From NCBI GenBank assembly GCA_902608975.1, contig CACLQI010000007.1:1-45647 (forward strand): a stretch of 45,647 nt of DNA. The letters are read 5' to 3'. The notes under the pieces were generated by a model, which worked only from the letters and a program-made list of their open reading frames with translations, was not told where the DNA came from and did no database searches. The translations under genes were made by a program, and so were the position numbers. Source of the stretch: an uncultured Pelagibacteraceae bacterium. GTDB lineage: Bacteria; Pseudomonadota; Alphaproteobacteria; Pelagibacterales; Pelagibacteraceae. Shown here piece by piece: positions 33,133 through 41,641 of this stretch. How positions within the stretch are numbered: the stretch's first letter is position 1; every line of letters begins with the position of its first letter.

Positions 33133-33882
33133 CTATTTTTTTTCTTTAGGAGATTCTTTTTTTTCAGGTTCTTTTTTATCACCTTCTTTTTTGTCTTTAT
33201 CGCCCTCTTTTTTATCACTTTCCGCAGCTGCTTTTACTTCTCCTTCTGCTGTTCCCTCTGTTGTACCTTCTGCTCCCTCGGTTCCTTCTGCTGTTTCTTC
33301 TGCTGGTTTTTCCGGCTCTTTAATAACAGTCGGTGCAGCTAAAGTTGCGATTACAAAATCACGGCCTTGAATTGTTGGTATAACATTTTCAGGCAATTTA
33401 ATTGATGAGATTTTAAAACTATCTCCTATATCTACACCGTCTAAATCAATAACTAATTCAGTAGGAATATTTTCAGTTGGACATTTTAATTCAACTTTTC
33501 TTCTTACTATATTAAGAACCCCACCTCTTTTAAGTCCTGGTGATTTTTCATTATTAATAAATTTGACAGGTATCTCCAAAATTATTTTTGTACCCTTAAC
33601 AACTCTTAAAAAGTCTACATGTATTGGTTCATCTGTAATAACGTCATATTTTATTTCTCTTGGTAGAACGTTTTGATTTTTACCTTCGAGATTAAGCGCT
33701 AAAACATTTGATAAAAAATTTTCTTTTTCTAGTAAGTTCTTAATTTCCTTAGTTGATACAGAGACTTGTTGATTTTCATCTTTTCCACCATAGATTATGC
33801 CTGGTACATTGCCTTTTCTTCTTAGAGTGTTAAGTTCACCCTTAGTATTTGTATTTCTAATGGTTGCTTCAATTGAATTCAT
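33133..33882 (-). CDS. rplY: 50S ribosomal protein L25 (CTC form) with charged low-complexity tail
   Basis: Binds 5S rRNA in the large subunit. The N-terminal L25 domain (about 1-90; GELNTLRRKGNVPGIIYGG) is followed by the TL5/CTC beta domain (about 95-185; FINNEKSPGLKRGGVLNIVRR). The last 60 or so residues form a low-complexity tail, first Glu/Gly/Thr/Ala-rich (EETAEGTEGAEGTTEG), then alternating Lys, Asp and Glu. Such tails occur in some alphaproteobacterial L25 proteins. A predicted promoter lies at 33896-33923. Confidence 0.95.
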   Translation of the reverse strand: MNSIEATIRNTNTKGELNTLRRKGNVPGIIYGGKDENQQVSVSTKEIKNLLEKENFLSNVLALNLEGKNQNVLPREIKYDVITDEPIHVDFLRVVKGTKIILEIPVKFINNEKSPGLKRGGVLNIVRRKVELKCPTENIPTELVIDLDGVDIGDSFKISSIKLPENVIPTIQGRDFVIATLAAPTVIKEPEKPAEETAEGTEGAEGTTEGTAEGEVKAAAESDKKEGDKDKKEGDKKEPEKKESPKEKK

Positions 33883-33895
33883 AAAAAAACAGAGT

Positions 33896-33923
33896 TTTAT
33901 AACTTAAATAAAAAATAACTCAA
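33896..33923 (-). promoter_or_regulatory. Possible promoter ahead of rplY
   Basis: In the 46-bp gap between prs and rplY the minus strand reads TTGAGT (33918-33923), a 16-base spacer and TATAAA (33896-33901), 13 bases before the rplY ATG. This is the largest gap in the lgt-to-ychF run, so a separate promoter for rplY-pth-ychF is plausible. The AT-rich background makes chance matches common. Confidence 0.35.
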
Positions 33924-33928
33924 GAAAA

Positions 33929-34861
33929 TTATTTAAAAAGGTCAGAAACAGATGTAGAGTTTGATATTCTTTTGATAGCTTCACCCATTAAGTTTGAAAT
34001 TGATAAAACTTCAATATTATTTGCTTTTTTAGTTTTTCCTAAATTATCAATAGAATCTGTAATTACTAATTTCTTTATTGAAGATTTTTTAATTTTGTTA
34101 ACTGCTTCTCCACTTAAAACACCATGAGTTATATAAACATAAACTTCTTTTGCCCCACGATCTTTCAAAGCCTTCGCAGAATTCACAATCGTACCCCCAG
34201 AGTCAATTATATCATCTACTATAATACAAGTTTTATCTCTAACATTTCCTATTACATTCATAACTTGAGATTTTCCTGGCGCAGGTCTTCTCTTGTCAAT
34301 TATTGCTAAACCTACATCTAACAATTTTCCTAGGGCTCTTGCTCTTTCTGTTCCTCCAACGTCAGGAGCAACACAAATAATATTTTTACTTTTAATATTT
34401 TTTTTAATATGTCTAGCAAAGATTGGAGTTCCAAATAAGTTATCAACCGGTATATCAAAAAATCCCTGAATTTGACCCGCGTGCAGATCAACGGTGACCA
34501 CTCTATCTGCACCAGCTTTAGTTATTAAATTAGAGACTAATTTTGCAGAAATTGAAGTTCTTGGTACTACCTTTCTATCTTGTCTTGCATAGCCAAAGTA
34601 AGGAATTACAGCGGTGATGTTTTTTGCTGAAGATCTTTTTAGAGCATCAATGCATAGCAGCAATTCCATTAAATTATCATTAGCAGGTTCAGATATAGAT
34701 TGAATTATAAAAATGCTATTACCTCTGATATTTTCATTTATTTCTACGTAAATTTCCCCATCAGAAAATTTTCTGATACTTGAATTCACAAGTTTAGTTT
34801 TTAAATATTTTGCAATTTTTTTACTTAAATTTTTATTACTATTTCCAGTTAGCAATTTCAT
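33929..34861 (-). CDS. prs: Ribose-phosphate pyrophosphokinase
   Basis: Makes PRPP from ribose 5-phosphate and ATP for nucleotide, His and Trp synthesis. The 310-aa protein shows the N-terminal [16 protein letters not shown], the pyrophosphate region [10 protein letters not shown], the divalent-cation block [19 protein letters not shown] and the PRPP-binding loop [17 protein letters not shown]. Class I length. It lies 9 bp after pgeF and 46 bp before rplY. Confidence 0.97.
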   Translation of the reverse strand: MKLLTGNSNKNLSKKIAKYLKTKLVNSSIRKFSDGEIYVEINENIRGNSIFIIQSISEPANDNLMELLLCIDALKRSSAKNITAVIPYFGYARQDRKVVPRTSISAKLVSNLITKAGADRVVTVDLHAGQIQGFFDIPVDNLFGTPIFARHIKKNIKSKNIICVAPDVGGTERARALGKLLDVGLAIIDKRRPAPGKSQVMNVIGNVRDKTCIIVDDIIDSGGTIVNSAKALKDRGAKEVYVYITHGVLSGEAVNKIKKSSIKKLVITDSIDNLGKTKKANNIEVLSISNLMGEAIKRISNSTSVSDLFK

Positions 34862-34870
34862 TGAGACACC

Positions 34871-35623
34871 TTAATTAATCATAATTATTGAAATATTTCT
34901 ACCATAATCATTTTCTTTTTTATGTATAGATCTTCTTGCGCTAAAAAAGTTATTTTTTGGATTGTAGGTATCCTTATCAATTATATCTATTTTCTTTATT
35001 CCTAAACTTCTCAATTGATAATAAACATACTTATTTAGGCTAAAATATGTTTTATTTCTAACTTTTTTGAAAAAAAATTGATTTTTTTTACTTTGTTTAA
35101 GAAATTTGACCTTAAAATCATTTTTAACCTCATAATTTTTTTGAGATATGCACGGTCCGATTGCTGCAATTAAATTTTTTGATTGGCTGCCATTTTTCAA
35201 TAAAAACTTTATAACCTTTTTTAAAATTCCTTTATAAGCACCTTTCCAACCAGCATGGATAGCTGAAATAATTTTATGATTTTTATCATATATTAGTATT
35301 GGTACACAATCTGCAGTCAAAACCCCAATAATAATTTTTTTTTGATTTGTTATAAGTGCATCACCTACTAGTTTTCTTTTATAATTTTTATTCAAAAAAT
35401 GAAATTTATTACTATGAATTTGTTTTAGTAATACAAGTTTTTTATAGGAAGGATTAATTTTTTTACAAACAAAACTTAAATTTTTTTTTATATTTTTTTT
35501 GCTATCAGATGAACCAATTCCACAATTTAAACTTTTATAAATTCCTTTAGATTGACCACCTTTTTTATTAAAAAAACCGTGACTTATTGTTTTGTATTTT
35601 GAGAGCTTTTTTGATTTTATCAA
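34871..35623 (-). CDS. pgeF: PgeF/YfiH-family protein (laccase-domain purine nucleoside or peptidoglycan-editing enzyme)
   Basis: Members of this family have been described as purine nucleoside phosphorylases/adenosine deaminases and as peptidoglycan-editing factors. The motifs are HGFFNKKGGQSKGIYKSLNCG, LKQIHSNKF, the metal-binding TADCVPILIYD, and AIHAGWKGAYKGI plus AIGPCISQKNYEV. The conserved His, Cys and His ligands are therefore present. Length 250 aa. It overlaps midA by 4 bp (ATGA) and is followed by prs. Confidence 0.88.
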   Translation of the reverse strand: MIKSKKLSKYKTISHGFFNKKGGQSKGIYKSLNCGIGSSDSKKNIKKNLSFVCKKINPSYKKLVLLKQIHSNKFHFLNKNYKRKLVGDALITNQKKIIIGVLTADCVPILIYDKNHKIISAIHAGWKGAYKGILKKVIKFLLKNGSQSKNLIAAIGPCISQKNYEVKNDFKVKFLKQSKKNQFFFKKVRNKTYFSLNKYVYYQLRSLGIKKIDIIDKDTYNPKNNFFSARRSIHKKENDYGRNISIIMIN

Positions 35624-36672
35624 TTTTTAAATCCTATTTTAAAGTTTGTATTTTTCTTTGTTACAAACATAACTTTAAACAATTTACCCATAAAATTTTC
35701 GTCAATTAATTTTTTTAATCTAAAGTATATGTTTGCTTTTTTTGAAAAAGGTAGATTTTTAGAAATAATTTCAGCTCTTTCTAATATGCCAAGTTTCTGT
35801 AAAAAATGCTTTTGATTTGTTATACCACCAACTTTTAAATCAAGTTTTTTTATGATTTTTTCTATGAGCTTAAAACTTATATCATGGCTAATATCAGAGT
35901 TAGCAAAATTTTCTAAAATATTACTAAATTTATGATTTGATATAGATTTCAAGGTATCTTTCATTTTTTTTTCTGTATATCCATAGTCTATTATTAATAA
36001 ACCACCATTATTAAGATTAATTATTTCGGAGACCAACTTTAAATATTTTAAAGATAAAGGTGAATATTCAATGAATTTTTGTCCCTCAGATATCTTAAAC
36101 CCAAATTTTTTTTCGATTTTTTTAATATTTGTTAAAATGTAAGTAAATTTTATTTTTTTTGATTTAATATATTTTATATTTTTTTCATACCACTTATTCT
36201 TTTTTTTTATAAATTGTTTTATCGGCAAAGCATCAAAAAATTCATTGGCAACAAATATACTCGGTAAGTTTGATAAACCATTCAAATCACCAATCCACTC
36301 AACATTATAATTTTTTAATTTTTTTCTTTGCAATTTTTTTAAATAAATACTTTTTTCTAAAATACTAATTTTACAAGATTCTTTAATTGTAGGAAATTTT
36401 TCGAATGTTTTTAGTATTTGTAAAATCATTTCTCCATTCCCAGAGCCTAGCTCAATAAGATTAAATTTTTTTGGACATTTTAAATTTTTCCAAAATAAAA
36501 CAATCCAAATTGCGATCATCTCAGAAAATAATATAGAAATATTTGGAGATGTAATATAATCACCTTTTTTACCAAATGGGTCAGACTTCATGTAATAGCC
36601 AGTTTTTTTATTATACAAGGTTTCATCAATGAATTTATCTAAAGTGATGATTTTATTTTTTTTAAATTGCAT
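35620..36672 (-). CDS. SAM-dependent methyltransferase, MidA/NDUFAF7 family
   Basis: Homologue of the protein arginine methyltransferase NDUFAF7, a complex I assembly factor in mitochondria. Visible blocks are KTGYYMKSDPFGKKGDYITSP near the N-terminus, the AdoMet-binding NLIELGSGNGEMILQIL, the FVANEFFDALPIKQF motif and the LLIIDYGYTEKKMKDTLK segment. Length 350 aa fits. It lies between lgt (11-bp overlap) and pgeF (4-bp overlap), a usual alphaproteobacterial position. Role in complex I assembly is inferred from the family. Confidence 0.9.
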   Translation of the reverse strand: MQFKKNKIITLDKFIDETLYNKKTGYYMKSDPFGKKGDYITSPNISILFSEMIAIWIVLFWKNLKCPKKFNLIELGSGNGEMILQILKTFEKFPTIKESCKISILEKSIYLKKLQRKKLKNYNVEWIGDLNGLSNLPSIFVANEFFDALPIKQFIKKKNKWYEKNIKYIKSKKIKFTYILTNIKKIEKKFGFKISEGQKFIEYSPLSLKYLKLVSEIINLNNGGLLIIDYGYTEKKMKDTLKSISNHKFSNILENFANSDISHDISFKLIEKIIKKLDLKVGGITNQKHFLQKLGILERAEIISKNLPFSKKANIYFRLKKLIDENFMGKLFKVMFVTKKNTNFKIGFKN

Positions 36673-37435
36673 TACTTTTTTTTAAAAACAAATAACTTCC
36701 AATTATAAGGAAAATGATACACATTAGTTGCCCAAGGCTAAAATTAAAAATTATGTAACCAATTTGTGCATCAGGAACTCTTAAAAATTCTATAAAAAAT
36801 CTAAAAGTTGAGTAAAATATTAAAAACAAAGAGGAAATTATACCTGGTTCACTAAATATTTTTTTTTTCATAATATAATTTAACAAAATGAACAAAATTA
36901 TACCTTCAAAAATTGCTTCATAAATTTGTGATGGATGTCTTGCAATATTATCAACTGCTAAAAATTTTACTGCCCAAATAATATCTGTTTCTTTTCCGTA
37001 AAGTTCAGAATTTATAAAATTAGCCATTCTTCCAAAAAAGATTCCAATAGGCGCCACTAAAGAAATTAAATCTAAAAATATAAATGGATTAATATTATTT
37101 TTTTTTGCAAAATAAGTAGTTGCAAAAATAACTCCAATTAAGCCGCCATGAAAGGACATTCCCCCATTCCATATCATGAGAATTTCAAAGATATTTTTTA
37201 AGAAATAATTAAAGTTGTAGAAAAATACATAGCCTAACCTTCCACCAACAATTATTCCGATTATTATATATACGAGCAAATCATCAAATAAGTTGAGAAC
37301 TTTTATATCTTTAATTAATTTTTTTTTACAATAAATCCATCCTAAAATAATTCCCAGAATATAGGCAATAGAGTACCATCTAATCTGAATAGAAAATAAA
37401 TCAAATGCAACTGGGTCAAAATTATTTATAAACAT
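36662..37435 (-). CDS. lgt: Phosphatidylglycerol-prolipoprotein diacylglyceryl transferase
   Basis: Integral membrane enzyme that starts lipoprotein maturation by transferring diacylglycerol to the lipobox cysteine. The 257-aa protein has about seven helices. Hallmarks are IIVGGRLGYVFFY, the substrate-binding WNGGMSFHGGLIGV and the Lgt signature GRMANFINSELYGKETD; a later RHPSQIYEAIFEG is also typical. It is divergent from the ubiK-like gene with a 45-bp gap and heads the seven-gene minus-strand run to ychF. Confidence 0.97.
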   Translation of the reverse strand: MFINNFDPVAFDLFSIQIRWYSIAYILGIILGWIYCKKKLIKDIKVLNLFDDLLVYIIIGIIVGGRLGYVFFYNFNYFLKNIFEILMIWNGGMSFHGGLIGVIFATTYFAKKNNINPFIFLDLISLVAPIGIFFGRMANFINSELYGKETDIIWAVKFLAVDNIARHPSQIYEAIFEGIILFILLNYIMKKKIFSEPGIISSLFLIFYSTFRFFIEFLRVPDAQIGYIIFNFSLGQLMCIIFLIIGSYLFLKKSNAI

Positions 37436-37480
37436 TTTAATTATTTAAATGTAGAGTATATTAGATTTATAAATGAATTT

Positions 37481-37732
37481 ATGTCAAAATCAAAACTTGT
37501 AATTGATAAATTAGCTAAATTATTTGAACAAGGACTCATATCTTATAAAGATTTAAGTACTGAAATTTTAAATATTTTAAGATCTAAAAGAGATGAGATA
37601 ATTTTTAAAATGAAATTAACAAGCAAAGAGGAAACAGAGATTCAAAATAAAAGAATAGAAATTTTAGAGAGAAAAATTATAAAAATAGAAAAAAATTTGA
37701 AAACGAAATCTAAAAAGGGAAAAAAATCTTAA
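37481..37732 (+). CDS. UbiK/BMFP-family accessory protein (YqiC-like)
   Basis: Small 83-aa helical protein. The wording DLSTEILNILRSKRDEIIFKMKLTSKEETEIQNKRIEIL follows the family plan: an amphipathic helix, then the VSREEFE-like turn, then a C-terminal trimeric coiled coil ending in a Lys-rich tail. The E. coli member, UbiK, helps ubiquinone synthesis. The place opposite lgt matches alphaproteobacterial genomes. Its last 23 bases overlap the convergent histidine kinase gene. Confidence 0.75.
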   Translation: MSKSKLVIDKLAKLFEQGLISYKDLSTEILNILRSKRDEIIFKMKLTSKEETEIQNKRIEILERKIIKIEKNLKTKSKKGKKS

Positions 37733-39023
37733 CTCTAAGACCTTTATCTGGGGATGTATCAAGCATTATATTTCCGCCATGTGATCTAATTATATCCGAC
37801 GCTATTGATAGACCAAGCCCAACACTTGATTTAGAATCGCCACGACTTTTGTCTATCTTATAAAATGGCTTAAATACATTTTCATATTCTTTTTGCTCTA
37901 TACCAGGGCCATTATCATCAATAATTAATATATTGTTATTGTTACTTTTAGATAATTGAATATTAACTTTGTTTGCATATTTAATACTATTATCAATTAA
38001 ATTATTTATGCATCTTGTTATTAAATTTTTTCTTCCATTCATAAATATTTCTTCAGTTAATTCAGAAGTTATATTTTTATTTTCATATTTATTAATAATA
38101 TTTAGTATCAAATCACTTAGATTAAATTTCTCATTTTTTTCTGAAGATCTAGAGCTTGCAAATTGTAAATATTCATTAAGCATTTTTTCCATTTCTAAAA
38201 CATCTTCAGATAGTTTTTTTGAAATTTCTTCGTCTTTTATGAAAGCTAATTTCAATTTCATTCTTGTTAAAGGAGTCCTAAGATCATGACTAATTCCGGA
38301 TAACATTTCTGATCTTTGATTTAAATGTCTCATTATTCTTTTTCTCATTTTATCAAATTCATATCCTGCCTGTCTTATTTCTAAAGCTCCTGATGGTCTA
38401 AATTCATCAACATTCTCACCTCGACCAAATTTCGCAGAGGCTCTAGCTAAATTAATTATAGGCCTAGTTTGATTTTTCAAAAAAATTAGAGCAATGATAA
38501 TTAATAAAAAAGCTGGCAAAGTTATCCATAATGCAAAAATTCTTGCAGAGGAATTTGTTACTCTATCTTTAGGAACTATAAAATTAAAATATCCGTTTAG
38601 ATATTTTATTTTCAGGTTTATAGAGTTTTGTCGAGAAGTGGTATCAAACCAATAATTTTTAAAATGAGATTTAAGTTCTCTTCTCAATGTTCGATCCATC
38701 GGACTAAACCATCTTTCCTGGTCATCTTTTGGTAAAATTTTATTAGGTATATATTTAACTTTTAATTTATGGGCTTTTGAAAAAAGTTTTGTTAATGAGT
38801 CTTTACTATATTTTTCGTTGTCATATGCATCTATGAAAAATTTAATTTCACCAACAAGTGCTCTTGTCATACCTTTATTAGTTTTAATCCAAAGACTATC
38901 AAAAAAAACTATAGAAATTGTTATTTGTAAAAGAATTATTGGTGTAGCTACAATCAATAATGCTCTATAGAATAATTGTTTTGGTAAAAGATTTTTTATA
39001 AATTTACTCAAGCCATAAAACAT
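37710..39023 (-). CDS. Sensor histidine kinase, EnvZ-like
   Basis: Membrane sensor of a two-component system. Two helices (about 20-42 and 162-183) flank a periplasmic domain of about 120 residues, followed by a HAMP linker and the dimerisation domain with phospho-acceptor H246 in LSGISHDLRTPLTRMK. The ATP-binding part shows the N box (CINNLIDNSIKYA), G1 IIDDNGPGI, the F box region and G2 SSVGLGLSIASDI. Length 437 aa. Its start overlaps the response regulator end by 20 bp. The signal is unknown. Confidence 0.93.
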   Translation of the reverse strand: MFYGLSKFIKNLLPKQLFYRALLIVATPIILLQITISIVFFDSLWIKTNKGMTRALVGEIKFFIDAYDNEKYSKDSLTKLFSKAHKLKVKYIPNKILPKDDQERWFSPMDRTLRRELKSHFKNYWFDTTSRQNSINLKIKYLNGYFNFIVPKDRVTNSSARIFALWITLPAFLLIIIALIFLKNQTRPIINLARASAKFGRGENVDEFRPSGALEIRQAGYEFDKMRKRIMRHLNQRSEMLSGISHDLRTPLTRMKLKLAFIKDEEISKKLSEDVLEMEKMLNEYLQFASSRSSEKNEKFNLSDLILNIINKYENKNITSELTEEIFMNGRKNLITRCINNLIDNSIKYANKVNIQLSKSNNNNILIIDDNGPGIEQKEYENVFKPFYKIDKSRGDSKSSVGLGLSIASDIIRSHGGNIMLDTSPDKGLRVKIFFPF

Positions 39024-39681
39024 AGCCAGTACCTCTTATTGTTTGAAGATATTTTGGATTTTTTGGATCTATTTCAATTTTTTTTCTAAGCCTTGTTATT
39101 ATAACATCTACAGACCTTTCTTTATCTATATTAATTAAGTTACCTATTGATTCTCTAGAAAATGTTTCACCAGGGGCATTAATCATTTTTTCAAGGATAA
39201 TTTTTTCAGTATTATTTATTTTAAACTCATTTTTATTTTTTATTATTATCAATTTATTTAAATCAATTTTAATATTATCAAATTCGATAAATCTTTTCTC
39301 ATTTTTGTTTTTTGTCTTATTTAAAATATTACGTATTCTTAATACTAGTTCTTTTGGTTCGAAAGGTTTAGGAAGATAATCATCAGCTCCAACCTCTAAT
39401 CCTTGAACTCTTTCGTCTGCCTCACCTTTTGCAGTTAATAAAATGATAGGTGTATTTATTCTTTCTTTATTTTCTATAGTAAATTCTAGACCACTTTTTC
39501 CTGGCATCATTATGTCTAAAATAATTAAATCAAATTTTATTATTGAAATTTTTTCTTTTGCATCTTCAGCACTATTTGCAGTTGTTATTAAAAAATTATT
39601 TTCAGTAAGATACTGTCTAACCAAGGTTCTAATTCCATCGTCATCATCAACAACTAGTATATGTGCTTCAAAATTATTCAT
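39004..39681 (-). CDS. OmpR-family response regulator
   Basis: Partner of the downstream kinase. The receiver domain has acidic residues VVDDDD (10-15), phosphorylation site D56 in LIILDIMMPGKSG and K105 in LPKPFEPKELVLRI. The C-terminal winged helix (about 130-225) ends with the usual RGTGYVLWLE. In Rhodobacter capsulatus the comparable gene pair petP-petR (MarR plus OmpR type) affects bc1 expression, so a link to petABC here is possible but only an inference. Overlaps the MarR gene by 8 bp. Confidence 0.95.
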   Translation of the reverse strand: MNNFEAHILVVDDDDGIRTLVRQYLTENNFLITTANSAEDAKEKISIIKFDLIILDIMMPGKSGLEFTIENKERINTPIILLTAKGEADERVQGLEVGADDYLPKPFEPKELVLRIRNILNKTKNKNEKRFIEFDNIKIDLNKLIIIKNKNEFKINNTEKIILEKMINAPGETFSRESIGNLINIDKERSVDVIITRLRKKIEIDPKNPKYLQTIRGTGYVLWLE

Positions 39682-40111
39682 TAATTATTTTTTTTAAAAC
39701 ATTGTCAAAAAATAAAACTTCTTCAGATTTTGAATTTAAAAAAGCTTTATAAATTCTTTTTTTTTGCACTGAAAATATTTCATTAAAAAGCTTTTCCCCT
39801 TTCTCATTTAAAGAAACATGCTTCAGTCTATTATCCTTTTTATCTTTTTCGAAAGAAATTACATCAAGTTTAATTAAATCTTTTAAAATTCTATTCAAAC
39901 TTTGTTTTGTAACTTTAAGTTTTTTCAAAAGGTCAGAAACTGTAATTCCTTCGTATATAGATAACAAATGAATAACTTTGTGATGAGCTATTCCTATTGA
40001 ATGTTTATCCAAAACCTTTTTGGCATCAGAAAAAGACTCTCTATAACCCATAAACAATTTTTCAACAAATCCTTTCAATTGTTCATCTTTTAAATATAAA
40101 AGTTCTTTCAT
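39674..40111 (-). CDS. MarR-family transcriptional regulator
   Basis: A 145-aa winged-helix protein. The DNA-binding part is visible as GITVSDLLKKLKVTKQSLNRILKDLIKLDVISFEKDKKDNRLKHVSLNEKGEK (about 55-107, recognition helix near KQSLNRILKDL), with the dimerisation helices at each end. It resembles the PetP/LdtR-type regulator found ahead of an OmpR/EnvZ pair beside ilvE in alphaproteobacteria. It starts the three-gene regulatory operon and is divergent from ilvE. Confidence 0.9.
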   Translation of the reverse strand: MKELLYLKDEQLKGFVEKLFMGYRESFSDAKKVLDKHSIGIAHHKVIHLLSIYEGITVSDLLKKLKVTKQSLNRILKDLIKLDVISFEKDKKDNRLKHVSLNEKGEKLFNEIFSVQKKRIYKAFLNSKSEEVLFFDNVLKKIINE

Positions 40112-40176
40112 AATTGGTAAGTTATATTGACATATTATACATACAAAGATATTTTTTTAAAAAATTAAAATCTTTG
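40112..40176. promoter_or_regulatory. Divergent promoter region between marR and ilvE
   Basis: This 65-bp gap follows from placing the ilvE start at 40177. On the minus strand TATAAT (40134-40139) lies 22 bases ahead of the marR start, with only a weak -35. On the plus strand TTGACA (40127-40132) is followed after 17 bases by TATTTT (40150-40155), a weak -10, for ilvE. The two predicted elements overlap, so use of one may hinder the other. Confidence 0.45.
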
Positions 40177-41058
40177 ATGATACCTTACGATAAAAGATCT
40201 GGTAAAATATGGTACAATAACGATCTAGTTGATTGGGCCGATGTTAAATTTCATGTATTAAGCCATGGACTTCATTATGCAAGTTGTGTTTTTGAAGGTG
40301 AAAGAGTCTACGATGGTACAATATTCAAATTAGAGGAACATACCTCAAGACTTTTTCATTCAGCTAATAGAATGGGTTTTAAAATACCTTATTCAGAAAA
40401 TGAAATAAATGACGCTTGTAATAAAATTGTTTCTGTTCAAAATGTTCAAAATGGATATGTAAGACCGATTGCATGGCGTGGTAGTGAGATGATGGCAATA
40501 TCTGCTCAACAAACAAAAATCCATGTAGCTATAGCAACTTGGGAATGGGGATCTTACTTTGATCCTAAGCTTAAAATCGAAGGTATTAAACTAAATATTT
40601 CAAAATGGAAAAGACCTGCTCCAGATACAATTCCCTGGGATACAAAAGCTTCAGGTCTTTATATGATTTGTACTTTATCTAAACATGAGGCAGAACAGCA
40701 GGGATACACAGACTCTTTAATGCTAGATTATGAAGGAAATATTGCCGAGGCGACAGGAGCTAATATTTTTTTTAAAGATAGTGAAGGCAACTTACACACA
40801 CCTATACCAGACTCATTTTTAGACGGCATAACCAGAAGAACTGTAATTGAAATAGCCAAATCAAAAAAAATTAAAGTCATAGAAAGAAAAATATCACCCG
40901 ATGAATTATCAAAATTCGTTGGATGTTTTTTAACTGGAACAGCGGCCGAAGTAACTCCGGTTTCATGTATTGATAAATATAAATTTAAAGTTTGTAATAC
41001 AATTTTAGATTTAAATGAAAGGTATCAGGCTTTAGTTAGAAAAAAAAAAGCAGCCTAA
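40177..41058 (+). CDS. ilvE: Branched-chain amino acid aminotransferase
   Basis: PLP class IV aminotransferase for the last step of Leu, Ile and Val synthesis. I chose ATG 40177 because MIPYDKRSGKIWYNNDLVDW matches the usual N-terminus; the frame is open to a TTG at 40114, but those 21 residues look unlike the family and would remove the marR promoter space. The PLP lysine lies in IPWDTKASGLYM; HYASCVFEGERVYDGTIF and EGNIAEATGANIFF are family blocks. Length 293 aa. Its last 4 bases overlap the convergent pgsA. Confidence 0.94.
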   Translation: MIPYDKRSGKIWYNNDLVDWADVKFHVLSHGLHYASCVFEGERVYDGTIFKLEEHTSRLFHSANRMGFKIPYSENEINDACNKIVSVQNVQNGYVRPIAWRGSEMMAISAQQTKIHVAIATWEWGSYFDPKLKIEGIKLNISKWKRPAPDTIPWDTKASGLYMICTLSKHEAEQQGYTDSLMLDYEGNIAEATGANIFFKDSEGNLHTPIPDSFLDGITRRTVIEIAKSKKIKVIERKISPDELSKFVGCFLTGTAAEVTPVSCIDKYKFKVCNTILDLNERYQALVRKKKAA

Positions 41059-41639
41059 TTTTTTTCGTCCTCAGATATTGCGTGATCTATGCCTTTTCTT
41101 ATATATTCATAACCTGTATACAAGGTTAAAAATGCAGAAAACCATAATAAAATTATTCCTATAGTTTGAGCATCATAATCTTGAAAATTAATTATTTTTT
41201 TTCCTGTTTCACCTGTTAACAAAATTGCAATAGAAAACATTTGCAAGAAAGTTTTTAATTTTGCAAGATTTGAAACTGGTAATTTAATCTGTCCTTTGGC
41301 TAAAAACTCTCTCAAACCAGATATTAAAATTTCTCTTGTTAAAATTATTATAGCTGCGATTACTTCAAAATTTTTAATTGTTCCATCCATTACTAAAAGT
41401 ATAAGGGCAGAAGCAACAATGATTTTGTCTGCTATTGGATCTAAAAGTTCGCCGAGCTTTGACTCTTCTTTAAACATTCTTGCTAATAATCCGTCTAGAA
41501 AATCAGTGAATGAAGCTATAATAAACAGAGCAAAAGGAATTACATCGCCATAGAAACCTGGAAGGTAAAAAGAAAAAACAAAAATAGGCACAATTATTAT
41601 TCTGCCAATAGTTAGTATATTTGGTATTTTTATTTTCAT
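41055..41639 (-). CDS. pgsA: CDP-diacylglycerol-glycerol-3-phosphate 3-phosphatidyltransferase
   Basis: Membrane enzyme that makes phosphatidylglycerol phosphate. The CDP-alcohol phosphotransferase motif D-x2-DG-x2-AR-x8-G-x3-D-x3-D is fully visible as DFLDGLLARMFKEESKLGEL followed by LDPIAD (about 44-69). The N-terminus KIPNILTIGRIIIVPIF is typical. Length 194 aa with about five or six helices. Starts 2 bp after uvrC, the usual alphaproteobacterial neighbour. Its product pool also feeds Lgt, encoded at 36662-37435. Confidence 0.96.
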   Translation of the reverse strand: MKIKIPNILTIGRIIIVPIFVFSFYLPGFYGDVIPFALFIIASFTDFLDGLLARMFKEESKLGELLDPIADKIIVASALILLVMDGTIKNFEVIAAIIILTREILISGLREFLAKGQIKLPVSNLAKLKTFLQMFSIAILLTGETGKKIINFQDYDAQTIGIILLWFSAFLTLYTGYEYIRKGIDHAISEDEKN

Positions 41640-41641
41640 AA

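Noticed and set aside
33106-33342. Phe-rich plus-strand ORF of 78 codons
   Set aside because: It is the complement of the Lys/Glu-rich L25 tail (AAG/GAA codons read backwards as Phe/Ser/Leu), so a shadow frame.
40114-40176. N-terminal extension of ilvE from TTG 40114
   Set aside because: The 21 added residues do not match the family, and the stretch holds the plausible divergent promoter elements.
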